Below, piece after piece: positions 1 to 9,400 of a stretch of DNA of 34,296 bases (positions are counted from its first letter, which is position 1; each line of letters opens with the position of its first letter). A program made the position numbers and the translations under genes. The DNA is from Eubacterium sp. (GTDB lineage Bacteria; Bacillota; Clostridia; Lachnospirales; Lachnospiraceae), in assembly GCA_024683035.1 (NCBI GenBank), contig JAIKYQ010000025.1, forward strand, positions 1 through 34,296, read 5' to 3'. The notes under the pieces were generated by a model. The model was not told the DNA's origin and ran no database searches. It saw only the letters and a program-made list of their open reading frames with translations.

Positions 1-130
1 TACCTACGGACGCGAAGTCCTAGCGGTTAAAGGCCAGACCGATTGCCACCTCATTCTAACAGCTTAAGCAACAAGATGGATAACATCCTATCTGGAAGAT
101 AGGAATATCAACCACTAAATACATAGTAGT

Positions 131-171
131 AGCGGTAAAAGTATATGTCCGCCGGCTGCCTCATATTGTAT
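131..171 (+). repeat. Dispersed repeat, near-perfect inverted copy of 15681-15719
   Basis: agcggtaaaagtatatgtccgccggctgcctcatattgtat vs the reverse complement of 15681-15719 (agcggcaaaagtatatgtccgacggctgcttcatattgtat-like), about 3 mismatches. Confidence 0.85.
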
Positions 172-202
172 CAGAAACGTATGCGGATCAGGACGAACCG
201 CT

Positions 203-1693
203 TCATTTTGTTTCCACGATCTTGCGTATATAGGCATAGGTCCGCTGCACACTGGAGACGGACATCTTCTCCTGCGGGGTGTGGATATCCGGGATATCCG
301 GTCCGATGGATACCGCATCCAGCCCCGGGATCTTTTCGGAAAGCAGTCCGCATTCCAGACCGGCGTGGATCGTTTCCACAACGGGGTCTTTCCCGTATTG
401 TTCCCGGAAAATCCGGACTATCTTTTCCCGGAAGGCGGAATCCGGAACATACTGCCAGGCAGGATAGCGGTCGGGAACATTGACAGAAGCACCGGCAGCA
501 GAAGCAATACAGGACATACGGTCGATCAGCTCCTGCAGACAGCTGGCAGTGGAACTCCGCAGCAGGTATTCCGCGAACAGCTCCCCTTCCTCTGCTTTCA
601 GAATTCCCAGATTCAGAGAGGTTTCGACGAGTCCATCCAGATGCTGGTCCATGCGCTGCACGCCGTTCGGAAGGGCTGAGAGCAGGGCAATCCAGGTGGC
701 AGTTTCGGAGGCACTGACCGGGACGGCACAGGCAGTATCGGATACAGCCGGGTCAGCAGGAAGGATCACAGCCTCCAGTTTCAGATCCGGATCCGTTACG
801 TCATATTCCCGGCGCAGCACGGTTTCCATATCCGCTGCTTTTGCCAGCAGGGAGTCCGGCTGATCAGTCAGGACGACAGCCTCTGCGTCACGCGGGATGG
901 CATTGTGTTTGGTGCCTCCGGCAAGAGAGCAGAGCAAAAGCGTATGCGACGCGGCAAATTCCCGCAGCAGACGGACCAGCAGAAGATCTGCGTTGGCACG
1001 ACCGTACTGGATATAGGAGCCGGAATGTCCGCCGGTCAGTCCGCCCAAAGAAAGACGTACCGCTGTAAGCGGCTTTGAGGTCGGATCAGAGTTGCAGCGG
1101 GTGACAGGCAGATGTACCTGCAGAGTGGCTCCTCCTGCACAGCCCGCTGTCAGGATTCCTTCGGTTTCCGAGTCGATATTCAGCAGCAGACGTCCTTTCA
1201 GAGGTGTGGCATCCAGATTATGAGCGCCGCCCATGCCGGTTTCTTCTTCCGTGGTACAGATGACTTCCAGACGAGGATGGGAGAGCGTTTCATCGGCCAG
1301 AAGCGCCAGAGATATGGCTACGGCGATCCCGTCGTCGCCGCCAAGCGTGGTGCCTTCGGCAGAGACCCAGTCACCGTCCAGTGTCAGATTCAGTCCTTCT
1401 GTATCCATGTCTTTTGGGCAGGAGATTTCTTTTTCGCAGACCATGTCCATATGTCCCTGCAGGATCAGGGGCTCTTCGGCTTCGCGGCCTGCGGAAGCTT
1501 CCTTTATAATGATCACGTTATTCGCAGCATCCCGGTGCCACTCCAGATCATGTTCTTTTGCAAACGAGACCAGATAGTCAGAGATGGCGCGTTCTTTTCC
1601 CGAAGGCCGGGGGATCTGCGACATGTCATAGAAGAACGAAAAGACATCGTGCGGCTCAAGTTCAGAAAGGGGATGGGTAATCGGATTGCTCAT
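203..1693 (-). CDS. pepD: Aminoacyl-histidine dipeptidase (PepD-like, M20 metallopeptidase)
   Basis: Translation contains LILQGHMDMVCEK, LDGDWVSAEGTTLGGDDGIAVA, CTTEEETGMGGA and GLECGLLSEKIPGLDAVSIGP, typical of PepD. Start chosen at MSNPITHPL (1693), with GGAGG upstream, rather than the ORF-track start at 1711. Confidence 0.93.
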   Translation of the reverse strand: MSNPITHPLSELEPHDVFSFFYDMSQIPRPSGKERAISDYLVSFAKEHDLEWHRDAANNVIIIKEASAGREAEEPLILQGHMDMVCEKEISCPKDMDTEGLNLTLDGDWVSAEGTTLGGDDGIAVAISLALLADETLSHPRLEVICTTEEETGMGGAHNLDATPLKGRLLLNIDSETEGILTAGCAGGATLQVHLPVTRCNSDPTSKPLTAVRLSLGGLTGGHSGSYIQYGRANADLLLVRLLREFAASHTLLLCSLAGGTKHNAIPRDAEAVVLTDQPDSLLAKAADMETVLRREYDVTDPDLKLEAVILPADPAVSDTACAVPVSASETATWIALLSALPNGVQRMDQHLDGLVETSLNLGILKAEEGELFAEYLLRSSTASCLQELIDRMSCIASAAGASVNVPDRYPAWQYVPDSAFREKIVRIFREQYGKDPVVETIHAGLECGLLSEKIPGLDAVSIGPDIPDIHTPQEKMSVSSVQRTYAYIRKIVETK

Positions 1694-1841
1694 AGGGTCA
1701 TTCCTCCGCAATAGAATCAGGGTGTCTGTTATGAAGCATTGCTTTCATAAGAGATTTCCCGGCAAGGGAAAACTCTGGCGGCCGAAAAACGTGCCGCTAC
1801 GCTTCAGTATGACACTGCCGGGGGGCGGATGCAAGTCTCTC

Positions 1842-1870
1842 TTCACAGGGTTTACAAAGCGTGCTATAAT
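1842..1870 (+). promoter_or_regulatory. Sigma-A-type promoter (TTCACA - 17 bp - TATAAT)
   Basis: TTCACA 1842-1847, 17-bp spacer, TATAAT 1865-1870, upstream of the 1942 CDS. Confidence 0.6.
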
Positions 1871-1941
1871 TAAGAGCGCTGGAAAAGGTAAACATAAAGA
1901 AGATTGTGACGATGCGTCGTCTGACATAAGGAGAGAAATAC

Positions 1942-2781
1942 ATGAGATGTCCATATTGCGGACAACACAATTCTGATCGTGCCCGGGTCTGCTCACGCTG
2001 CGGGAAACGGCTGGACAGGGTCAGGGCTAAAAGAAAAGAAAAACGGATCCTGGTCGGGGGGATCATTCTGGTGCTTCTGATCGTCGCCGCGGGTGTCGGG
2101 GCTATCTTCATGCTGTCCAGGATGATGAAGGCTGACAAGCCGGTGCTGCCGAAAGAAACGGCTGTTGTGACGGAAACGCCCACACCCACACCCACCCCTA
2201 CGCCCACACCGACTCCGGAGCCTACCCCGGAACCGACACCGGAAGTTACGGAAGAACCGGAACCGGAAGAAGAAGTGAACGCCGAGCTGGCGGCCACGCT
2301 TATTGAAGAGGACCGGGCGGGACAGATCGAAGCGGAAGGCTACAAACCATTGACCATGTCCGGGGCGGAGGCGAGCTCCACCATCTATCAGGCCGGTGTG
2401 GATAACAGTGCCTATGTACTGTACGACGGTGCGGACTGGTCCAGCTGGCAGGACGGCGTAGAAGGAGACGGGATCGGCGAGAATATCACCCTGACCTTTG
2501 ACGGCGAACACAACGTACGCATGATCAAACTGCGCCTGGGCAACTGGTATGACGATGCCTATACGGATATCTATGAAGCCAATAACCGTCCGGAAACCAT
2601 GACCTTTGAACTGGGAGAAGAAACCTTCAGCGTTACTTTCCCGGATGAGAAAAAGGAGTTCTGCGTGGAACTGTCCCGTGATGTACCGGCCTCGCAGCTG
2701 AAGATGACTATAGACAGTGTGTACAAAGGATCCATCTACGCAGACACTTGTATCAACGAAGTGACGATTTACGGGAGCTGA
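1942..2781 (+). CDS. Zinc-ribbon / transmembrane / TP-rich linker protein with C-terminal discoidin-like (NADase-type glycan-binding) domain
   Basis: MRCPYCGQHNSDRARVCSRCGKRL zinc ribbon (two CxxC), TM segment ILVGGIILVLLIVAAGVGAIFML, TPTPTPTPTPEPTPEPTPE linker, C-terminal ASSTIYQ...YDGADWSSWQDGVEGDGIGENITLTFDGEHNVRMIKLRLGNW. Confidence 0.75.
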   Translation: MRCPYCGQHNSDRARVCSRCGKRLDRVRAKRKEKRILVGGIILVLLIVAAGVGAIFMLSRMMKADKPVLPKETAVVTETPTPTPTPTPTPTPEPTPEPTPEVTEEPEPEEEVNAELAATLIEEDRAGQIEAEGYKPLTMSGAEASSTIYQAGVDNSAYVLYDGADWSSWQDGVEGDGIGENITLTFDGEHNVRMIKLRLGNWYDDAYTDIYEANNRPETMTFELGEETFSVTFPDEKKEFCVELSRDVPASQLKMTIDSVYKGSIYADTCINEVTIYGS

Positions 2782-2874
2782 GAGGGAAAAACACTTTACT
2801 TCTAAAAAAAATCGTGGTATTTTGTGCAGGTAAAAAGAAAAGAAGAGATAAGAGAAGAAGTAAAGGAGTAAGTT

Positions 2875-3111
2875 ATGAAGATTGAAAATGTAAAGGATGT
2901 GGAAGGCTTCTTTAAGGTCGTCGATGAATGCAAAGGCCGCGTAGAACTGGTTACGGCAGAAGGAGACCGGCTGAATCTGAAATCCAAACTGAGTCAGTTC
3001 GTTTCCCTGGCCAATATCTTTACGAACGGTGCGGAGATCCCGGAACTGGAGCTGGTTGCTTCGGAACCGGAAGATATAGAAAGACTGATGAATTTCATGA
3101 TCAATGGCTGA
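2875..3111 (+). CDS. Small conserved-looking hypothetical protein (78 aa)
   Basis: Intact ORF with AAAGGAG SD just upstream, followed by a strong terminator; family not assigned. Confidence 0.7.
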   Translation: MKIENVKDVEGFFKVVDECKGRVELVTAEGDRLNLKSKLSQFVSLANIFTNGAEIPELELVASEPEDIERLMNFMING

Positions 3112-3130
3112 TCACCGAAAAACGGCAGAG

Positions 3131-3164
3131 CAAACGAAGGCGGTCACGCCTTCGTTTGTTTTCT
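3131..3164 (+). terminator. Intrinsic terminator
   Basis: Perfect 12-bp stem CAAACGAAGGCG/CGCCTTCGTTTG with GTCA loop followed by TTTTCT. Confidence 0.9.
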
Positions 3165-3197
3165 GTATAGAAGTGCAGAATAGCAGGAGGGACTATC

Positions 3198-4367
3198 ATG
3201 GCTAAAATCAATGTCATATCCGGTTTTCTGGGTGCCGGAAAAACAACGCTGATCAAAAAACTGCTGAGCGAAGCGCTTGCAGGGCAGCAGATCGTACTGA
3301 TTGAAAATGAATTTGGCGAGATCGGGATCGACGGCGGTTTCCTGAAGGATGCCGGTATTGAGATCAAAGAAATGAACTCCGGCTGTATCTGCTGTTCGCT
3401 GGTCGGAGATTTCGGCACAGCGCTGAAGGAAGTGGTGGATACCTATCATCCGGACCGTGTGATCATCGAGCCGTCCGGTGTGGGCAAGCTGTCCGATGTG
3501 ATCCATGCCATTGAAAACAACGCAGAGGAAGCCGGTCTGGAACTGGATTCGGCAGCAACGGTTGTCGATGTGACAAAATGTAAGATCTATCTTAAAAACT
3601 TCGGGGAATTCTTCAAAAACCAGGTGCAGGCAGCCGGTACGATCGTGCTCAGCAGAATGGATACACCGAAGGCCACTCCGGAAAAGGTGGAGGAAGTGCT
3701 CCACATGCTGCGGGAACTGAACCCGAACGCCACGATCATAACCACGCCGGTGGAAGAACTGGGCGGCGTCAAGGTTCTGGAAACCATGCAGGGCAAGAAG
3801 ATCGATCTGTCCCTCGTGGAGGACGATGAAGAAGAACACGAGCACCATCACCATCATGAGCATGAGGACGAAGAGCATGAGCATCACCACTATCATGAAC
3901 ATGATGAGGACGAAGAGCATGAACACCACCATCATCATGAACATGATGAGGACGAAGAGCATGAGCATCACCATCATCATGAACATGATGAGGACGAAGA
4001 GCATGAGCACCATCACCACCATGAACATGATGAGGAAGAGCATGAACATCACCACCATCATCATCACGGACATCATCACCACCATGCGGATGAGGTCTTT
4101 GACAGCTGGGGGAAGGAGACGATCCGGAAATACACGCAGGAAGAGATCCGGAAAAACCTGGAGACGCTTTCCGAGGATGAGACGTACGGACAGGTGCTTC
4201 GTGCAAAAGGGATGGTCGAAGCAACTGACGGAACCTGGATTTACTTTGATATGGTCCCGGAAGAAATCGATGTCCGTACCGGCGATCCGGAATACACCGG
4301 CCGTCTCTGTGTGATCGGCGCAAAGCTGAATGAGGAAAAACTGGCGGCTCTGTTCGGATTGGGCTGA
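3198..4367 (+). CDS. CobW/G3E-family GTPase with long His/Asp/Glu-rich metal-binding insert
   Basis: Walker A GFLGAGKTTLIKK, ENEFGEIGIDGG, CxCC motif (NSGCICCSL), His-rich block, C-terminal CobW-like domain (WIYFDMVP). Confidence 0.93.
   Translation: MAKINVISGFLGAGKTTLIKKLLSEALAGQQIVLIENEFGEIGIDGGFLKDAGIEIKEMNSGCICCSLVGDFGTALKEVVDTYHPDRVIIEPSGVGKLSDVIHAIENNAEEAGLELDSAATVVDVTKCKIYLKNFGEFFKNQVQAAGTIVLSRMDTPKATPEKVEEVLHMLRELNPNATIITTPVEELGGVKVLETMQGKKIDLSLVEDDEEEHEHHHHHEHEDEEHEHHHYHEHDEDEEHEHHHHHEHDEDEEHEHHHHHEHDEDEEHEHHHHHEHDEEEHEHHHHHHHGHHHHHADEVFDSWGKETIRKYTQEEIRKNLETLSEDETYGQVLRAKGMVEATDGTWIYFDMVPEEIDVRTGDPEYTGRLCVIGAKLNEEKLAALFGLG
3826..4086 (+). repeat. Tandem approx. 42-bp repeat encoding (E/H-rich) HEHDEDEEHEHHHH units
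   Basis: Repeated units such as gagcatcaccatcatcatgaacatgatgaggacgaagagcat within the 3198 CDS. Confidence 0.9.
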
Positions 4368-4387
4368 ATGTATTTGGTGAGTAAACT

Positions 4388-5347
4388 ATGAATTACGAAG
4401 ACATAAAAGTACCGGTATATCTGATCAACGGTTTTCTGGATGCAGGGAAGACTTCGTTCCTGAATTTTACGATCCGTCAGGACTATTTCCAGATTGAGGA
4501 GACAACGCTTCTGCTGGTCTGTGAAGAAGGCGAAGAAGAGTATGATGACGAAGAGCTGCTGAGAGAGTATCATACCGTGGTCGAGGTCATCGAAGAAGAA
4601 GAGGATTTCAAGCTGGGGACGCTGCGCGCCCTGCAGGCCAAATATGATCCGTCCCGTGTGATCATCGAGTTCAATCCGCTCTGGGGTGTGGCCAAACTGG
4701 AACAGATGCGCCTGCCGAAGGGCTGGGGCATCATGCAGGAAATTGTGATCGTGGATGCGGAGACTTTCTCTGTCTACATGAACAACATGAAAGCCATGTT
4801 TGTGGAAATGGCCCGCAATGCCGAAATGGTCCTGTTCAACCGGAGCAGCAAAAAGCTGCCGCTGGCCAATTTCCGGCGCAGCATCAAGGTCTTCAATCCG
4901 GGCAGTGATGTCCAGTTTATGGGAGAAGACGGCCGCCCGGTAGATATTTTTGAAGACTCGCTGCCGTATGACCTGACAAAGGAACCGATTGAGATCGAAG
5001 ATATCGATTTCGGCATTTTCTTTGTGGATATGCAGGATAATCCGGATAACTATCAGGGGAAAACGGTGCATTTCAAAGGGCAGGTGCTGAAGAATTCCAA
5101 CCTTCCGGAGGACTCGTTCATTCCGGCACGTCAGGCCATGACCTGCTGTGCAGAGGATATCCAGTACATCGGGTATCTGTGCAAGAGCCGGGAAGCCTCC
5201 CGGCTGAAAGACCGTTCCTGGGTAGATGTGACGGCGAGGATCACCAAAGAGTACCTGCCTATAGCCAGAAGAGAGGAGCCGGTCCTGCAGGCTGTCTCGA
5301 TCAAACCGGCTGCACCGCCGGAAACAGAATTAGTATACTTCACCTGA
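4388..5347 (+). CDS. Second G3E/CobW-like P-loop protein with C-terminal YcgQ/TIGR03943 (DUF1980)-like domain
   Basis: N-terminal VYLINGFLDAGKTSFLN P-loop; C-terminal DNYQGKTVHFKGQVLK...FIPARQAMTCCAEDIQYIGYLCK...SWVDVTARI resembles the C-terminal domain of YcgQ-type proteins. Confidence 0.75.
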   Translation: MNYEDIKVPVYLINGFLDAGKTSFLNFTIRQDYFQIEETTLLLVCEEGEEEYDDEELLREYHTVVEVIEEEEDFKLGTLRALQAKYDPSRVIIEFNPLWGVAKLEQMRLPKGWGIMQEIVIVDAETFSVYMNNMKAMFVEMARNAEMVLFNRSSKKLPLANFRRSIKVFNPGSDVQFMGEDGRPVDIFEDSLPYDLTKEPIEIEDIDFGIFFVDMQDNPDNYQGKTVHFKGQVLKNSNLPEDSFIPARQAMTCCAEDIQYIGYLCKSREASRLKDRSWVDVTARITKEYLPIARREEPVLQAVSIKPAAPPETELVYFT

Positions 5348-5363
5348 TGTAAAGGAAAGCAGC

Positions 5364-5933
5364 ATGTTTCTTATTGTCGGCCTCGGAAACCCGGGTATGA
5401 AATATGACGGTACCCGTCACAATATGGGTTATGATACGGTCACGGAACTGATCGATCGGTACCATGTGCCCTCTTCCGGGATTGCCATGAAAGCGCTGTA
5501 CGGGAAAGGACAGATCGAAGGACAGAGAGTAATCCTTGTAAAGCCGCTTACATACATGAATCTGAGCGGAGAGGCCGTACAGCAGTTTGTCCATTACTAT
5601 AAGGTCGATCCGGCCTCTGAACTGATCGTGATCTATGATGATATCGATCTGGAACCGGGGCAGATCCGTATTCGCGAAAAAGGCAGTGCCGGAAGCCATA
5701 ACGGTATGAAAAGCGTACTCTCCTGCCTTGGTGTGAATACCTTTACCCGCATCCGAGTAGGGATCGGCAGCCGGCCGGAGGGCTGGGATCTGGCGGATTA
5801 TGTTCTGTCCCGCCCTTCCAAAGAAGAGCGGGTGCAGATCGATGAAGCCATCCGGCACGCGGCCGATGCGGTTTCCCTGATCGTGCAGGGAGAGACCGAA
5901 AAAGCAATGAACCAATACAACCGGAAAATGTAG
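5364..5933 (+). CDS. pth: Peptidyl-tRNA hydrolase
   Basis: MFLIVGLGNPGMKYDGTRHNMGYDTV, VKPLTYMNLSG, YDDIDLEPGQIRIREKGSAGSHNGMKS. Confidence 0.98.
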   Translation: MFLIVGLGNPGMKYDGTRHNMGYDTVTELIDRYHVPSSGIAMKALYGKGQIEGQRVILVKPLTYMNLSGEAVQQFVHYYKVDPASELIVIYDDIDLEPGQIRIREKGSAGSHNGMKSVLSCLGVNTFTRIRVGIGSRPEGWDLADYVLSRPSKEERVQIDEAIRHAADAVSLIVQGETEKAMNQYNRKM

Positions 5934-5949
5934 ATGACGGAGGAATGAA

Positions 5950-8900
5950 ATGAAGGCATTCCTGCAGCCGCTGCAGGATCTGGCAGGATATGAGGATCTG
6001 CGCCGGCAGCTGCAAAAAGGCCGCGGCGTGTATGAAGTGACGGGATGTCTCGATTCACAGAAAGCACAGCTGGCCGCCGGCCTGGCCGAAAACAGCCGTG
6101 TTACGCTTCTGATCGCGGAGAATGAACTAAAAGCGCGCGCGCTGTTTGAAGACTGCAGGCTGTATGATCCGGAGACTCTCTATTATCCGCGCCGGGATCT
6201 GATCTTTTATCAGGCCGACATCTCCGGCAACCTGCTGACGCGGCAGCGTATGCAGGTCATGAAAGCGATTTCTGAGCAGAAGAAAATCACGATCGTCACC
6301 AGTACAGGGGGCTGTATGGATTTTCTCCTGCCTTTTCGCGTGTTCGAAAACGCCAGGCTGGAGGTAAAGGCGGGAACGATCCTGAATCTGCAGGAGACTG
6401 CGAAGCAGCTGGCCTTCATGGGTTATGAACGCTTTGGCGCGGTTGAAGCCGCCGGCCAGTTTGCCATTCGCGGGGATATCCTGGACATCTATCCGCTGAC
6501 AGAGGAGCTGCCGCTGCGGATCGAACTCTGGGATGAAGAAGTGGATTCGGTCCGGAGCTTTGACCCGCAGTCTCAGCGGTCTGTGGAAAACCTGCAGGAA
6601 GCCGTGATCTTTCCGGCTACCGAAGAGCCGGGTAAAGAAGCGGATCCGGCCGCCTTTTTCCGCCGGCAGACCGATACCTTTCTGGATTATCTTCCCGAAG
6701 ACAGTCTGATCATTCTGGACGAACCGACACGTATTCTGGAAAATGCCGGCGCCCTGTTTCAGGAATACAGCGAAGCCATGAAGCACCGCCTGGAGGAAGG
6801 ACAGATCACCGCGCAGGAAGCGAAACGGATGATCACGCCCGCCATGCTTGCCGCCGGCTTCAGCCGTCGTCGCTGCGCGGCGCTCAGTCTGATGGAGCAC
6901 ACCGAAAACAGACTGGAGAGCAGGGGAAAGTATGCCGTTCTGGTACGGGCGGTAGGCACCTATCATAATCAGTTTCCCATGCTGGTCAAAGACCTGAAGC
7001 GTCTGAAAAAAGACCGTTTCCGGGTGATCCTGCTTTCCTCTTCCCGGAGCCGGGCAGAACGTCTGGCAAAAGAACTGCAGCAGGAAGAACTGGGCGCTTT
7101 TTACAGTGAAGACAGGGACCGTCTCCTGCAGCCGGGAGAGATCCTGGTCACACAGGGTTATGCGCGGCATGGGTTCGAATATCCGATGCAGAAGTTTGTG
7201 CTGATCACCGAAACCGATATTTTTGGGGCGGTACAGAAGAAAAAGCGGCGCAGAAAAGCAGAACATGCCGGAGACCGGATCCGCAGCTTCCAGGAGCTTT
7301 CCGTGGGCGATATCGTGGTGCACGAAAGTCATGGCATGGGGATCTACCGCGGCATTGAAAAAGTGGAAGTGGACCATGTGGTCAAGGACTTTGTAAAGAT
7401 CGAATATGCCGGCGGCAGCAATCTGTATGTGCTGGCCACGTCGCTGGATGCGCTGCAGAAGTATTCCGGAGGAGACGGAAAGCATCCGAAGATCAACAAG
7501 CTCGGAGGCAACGAGTGGAACCGCACGCGGGCACGGGTCCGTTCGGCGGTGAAAGATATCGCTGCCGACCTGGTCAGGCTCTATGCGGCCCGGCAGGAAA
7601 AGAACGGTTATGTATACGGACCGGATACCGTCTGGCAGCGGGAATTTGAAGAACTGTTTCCCTATGAAGAGACGGAGGACCAGCTGGCTGCCATCGAAGA
7701 TACGAAGCGGGATATGGAAAGCCCGAAGATCATGGACCGCCTGATCTGCGGGGATGTCGGATATGGAAAGACAGAAATCGCGATCCGGGCTGCCTTTAAA
7801 GCAGTTCAGGAAAACAAGCAGGTCATCCTGCTCTGCCCGACAACGATCCTGGCCCAACAGCATTACAATACCTTTGTGCAGAGAATGAGGGATTTTCCTG
7901 TGCGTGTGGACATGCTCAGCCGATTCCGGACAGCGGCACAGCAGAAAAAAACGATCGAAGATCTGCGGAAAGGCTTTGTGGATGTCCTGATTGGAACCCA
8001 CCGGGTCCTGTCGGATGATATACGCTGCAAAGACCTGGGACTGCTGGTCATAGACGAAGAACAGCGCTTTGGCGTGACACACAAAGAAAAGATTAAACAG
8101 ATAAAAGAAAGCGTGGATGTGCTGACCCTGACGGCCACGCCGATCCCGCGAACGCTGCATATGAGTCTGATCGGGATCCGGGACATGAGCGTACTGGAAG
8201 AACCGCCCCTGGATCGTATGCCGATCCAGACCTATGTGATGGAATACGAGGAAGAACTGGTGAGGGAAGCTGTCAGCCGGGAACTGGCAAGGGACGGGCA
8301 GGTCTATGTGGTCTATAACCGGGTAAGAGGTATTGCCGATATGGCCCGCCGCATACAGGAAATGGTGCCGGAGGCGCATGTGGCCTATGCACATGGACAG
8401 ATGAACGAGCGGGAACTGGAACGGATCATGTATGATTTCGTGTCGGGGGAAATCGATGTCCTGGTATCGACGACCATCATCGAGACGGGCATGGATATTG
8501 CCAATGTCAATACGCTGATCGTCTGTGACGCAGACCGGCTGGGCCTGTCCCAACTGTATCAGCTGCGCGGACGTGTCGGCCGTTCCAACCGGAACGCGTA
8601 TGCTTTTCTGATGTACCGGCGGGACCGCATGCTGAAGGAGGACGCGGAAAAACGGCTGCATGCCATCCGTGAGTTTACGGATCTGGGAAGCGGCGTCAAA
8701 ATAGCCATGCGGGATCTGGAGATCCGCGGTGCAGGAAATCTGCTCGGAGCCGAACAGCACGGGCATATGGAATCCGTCGGTTACGATCTGTACTGCAAAA
8801 TGCTCAGTGAAGCAGTGCGGGAAGCAAAAGGGCAGCGCCACGAAGAGTCGTTTGAGACAACGATCGATCTGGCCGTCAGCGCCTATATCCCGCCGGAGTA

Positions 8901-9321
8901 CATCCCGGAAGAGAACCAGAAGCTGGATATGTATAAGCGTGTGGCGCAGATTGAAGAGGAAGAAGAAGCAGAGGATATTCTGGAAGAAATGATCGACCGA
9001 TTCGGAGAACCGCCGCGTGTGGTGCAGAATCTGATCCGGATCGCCCTGATCCGGAACATGCTGCATCAGGCCTGGGTTACGGATATCCGCCAGAATCGGG
9101 ATGAGATCACCCTGGCACTTTTTGACAGGGCAGAGTTGGATGCGGCGCGGATCCCGGGCCTGCTGGAAAAAGAAGTCTGGAGGAACAGGCTGTTTTTCCG
9201 TGCTGTTCCGGCACCACACTTTATCCTGCATGTGAAAGGGACCGTCAAGCGGCAGAAGGAAATACTGGAAACACTGCACACGCTGGCGGAAGACCTGCAG
9301 TCGCTGCGGACAGTCTTTTAG
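5950..9321 (+). CDS. mfd: Transcription-repair coupling factor
   Basis: 1123 aa; helicase motifs ([50 protein letters not shown]) and CarD-like region. Confidence 0.98.
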   Translation: MKAFLQPLQDLAGYEDLRRQLQKGRGVYEVTGCLDSQKAQLAAGLAENSRVTLLIAENELKARALFEDCRLYDPETLYYPRRDLIFYQADISGNLLTRQRMQVMKAISEQKKITIVTSTGGCMDFLLPFRVFENARLEVKAGTILNLQETAKQLAFMGYERFGAVEAAGQFAIRGDILDIYPLTEELPLRIELWDEEVDSVRSFDPQSQRSVENLQEAVIFPATEEPGKEADPAAFFRRQTDTFLDYLPEDSLIILDEPTRILENAGALFQEYSEAMKHRLEEGQITAQEAKRMITPAMLAAGFSRRRCAALSLMEHTENRLESRGKYAVLVRAVGTYHNQFPMLVKDLKRLKKDRFRVILLSSSRSRAERLAKELQQEELGAFYSEDRDRLLQPGEILVTQGYARHGFEYPMQKFVLITETDIFGAVQKKKRRRKAEHAGDRIRSFQELSVGDIVVHESHGMGIYRGIEKVEVDHVVKDFVKIEYAGGSNLYVLATSLDALQKYSGGDGKHPKINKLGGNEWNRTRARVRSAVKDIAADLVRLYAARQEKNGYVYGPDTVWQREFEELFPYEETEDQLAAIEDTKRDMESPKIMDRLICGDVGYGKTEIAIRAAFKAVQENKQVILLCPTTILAQQHYNTFVQRMRDFPVRVDMLSRFRTAAQQKKTIEDLRKGFVDVLIGTHRVLSDDIRCKDLGLLVIDEEQRFGVTHKEKIKQIKESVDVLTLTATPIPRTLHMSLIGIRDMSVLEEPPLDRMPIQTYVMEYEEELVREAVSRELARDGQVYVVYNRVRGIADMARRIQEMVPEAHVAYAHGQMNERELERIMYDFVSGEIDVLVSTTIIETGMDIANVNTLIVCDADRLGLSQLYQLRGRVGRSNRNAYAFLMYRRDRMLKEDAEKRLHAIREFTDLGSGVKIAMRDLEIRGAGNLLGAEQHGHMESVGYDLYCKMLSEAVREAKGQRHEESFETTIDLAVSAYIPPEYIPEENQKLDMYKRVAQIEEEEEAEDILEEMIDRFGEPPRVVQNLIRIALIRNMLHQAWVTDIRQNRDEITLALFDRAELDAARIPGLLEKEVWRNRLFFRAVPAPHFILHVKGTVKRQKEILETLHTLAEDLQSLRTVF

Positions 9322-9344
9322 AGGGCGGAATGGAATGTTTGACG

Positions 9345-9373
9345 TTGACGATACTTTCGCCGGGGGCTATAAT
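9345..9373 (+). promoter_or_regulatory. Strong sigma-A promoter (TTGACG - 17 bp - TATAAT)
   Basis: TTGACG 9345-9350, 17-bp spacer, TATAAT 9368-9373; followed by AGGAGG and ATG at 9401. Confidence 0.8.
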
Positions 9374-9400
9374 CTTCTCTGTATGGATAGACAGGAGGTC

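Noticed and set aside
1-80. tRNA or rRNA fragment at the window start
   Set aside because: No T-loop GGTTCGA-like motif or cloverleaf on either strand; more likely the tail of an element beginning outside the window.
3144-4085. 313-aa minus-strand Met/Val-rich ORF and other out-of-frame ORFs over the His-rich repeat
   Set aside because: Low-complexity readings of the CAT/CAC repeat (MVVMMSVMMMVVMFML, MSITTIMNMMRTKSMN); the CobW frame explains the DNA.
3826-4086. CRISPR-like regularly spaced repeats
   Set aside because: Units are contiguous without unique spacers, in frame, and encode a His-rich segment; no cas genes nearby.
6127-9279. 1050-aa minus-strand ORF antisense to mfd
   Set aside because: Mirror-frame artefact of a codon-biased GC-rich gene; His/Phe/Gln-rich translation without recognisable domains, while the plus strand encodes a clear Mfd.
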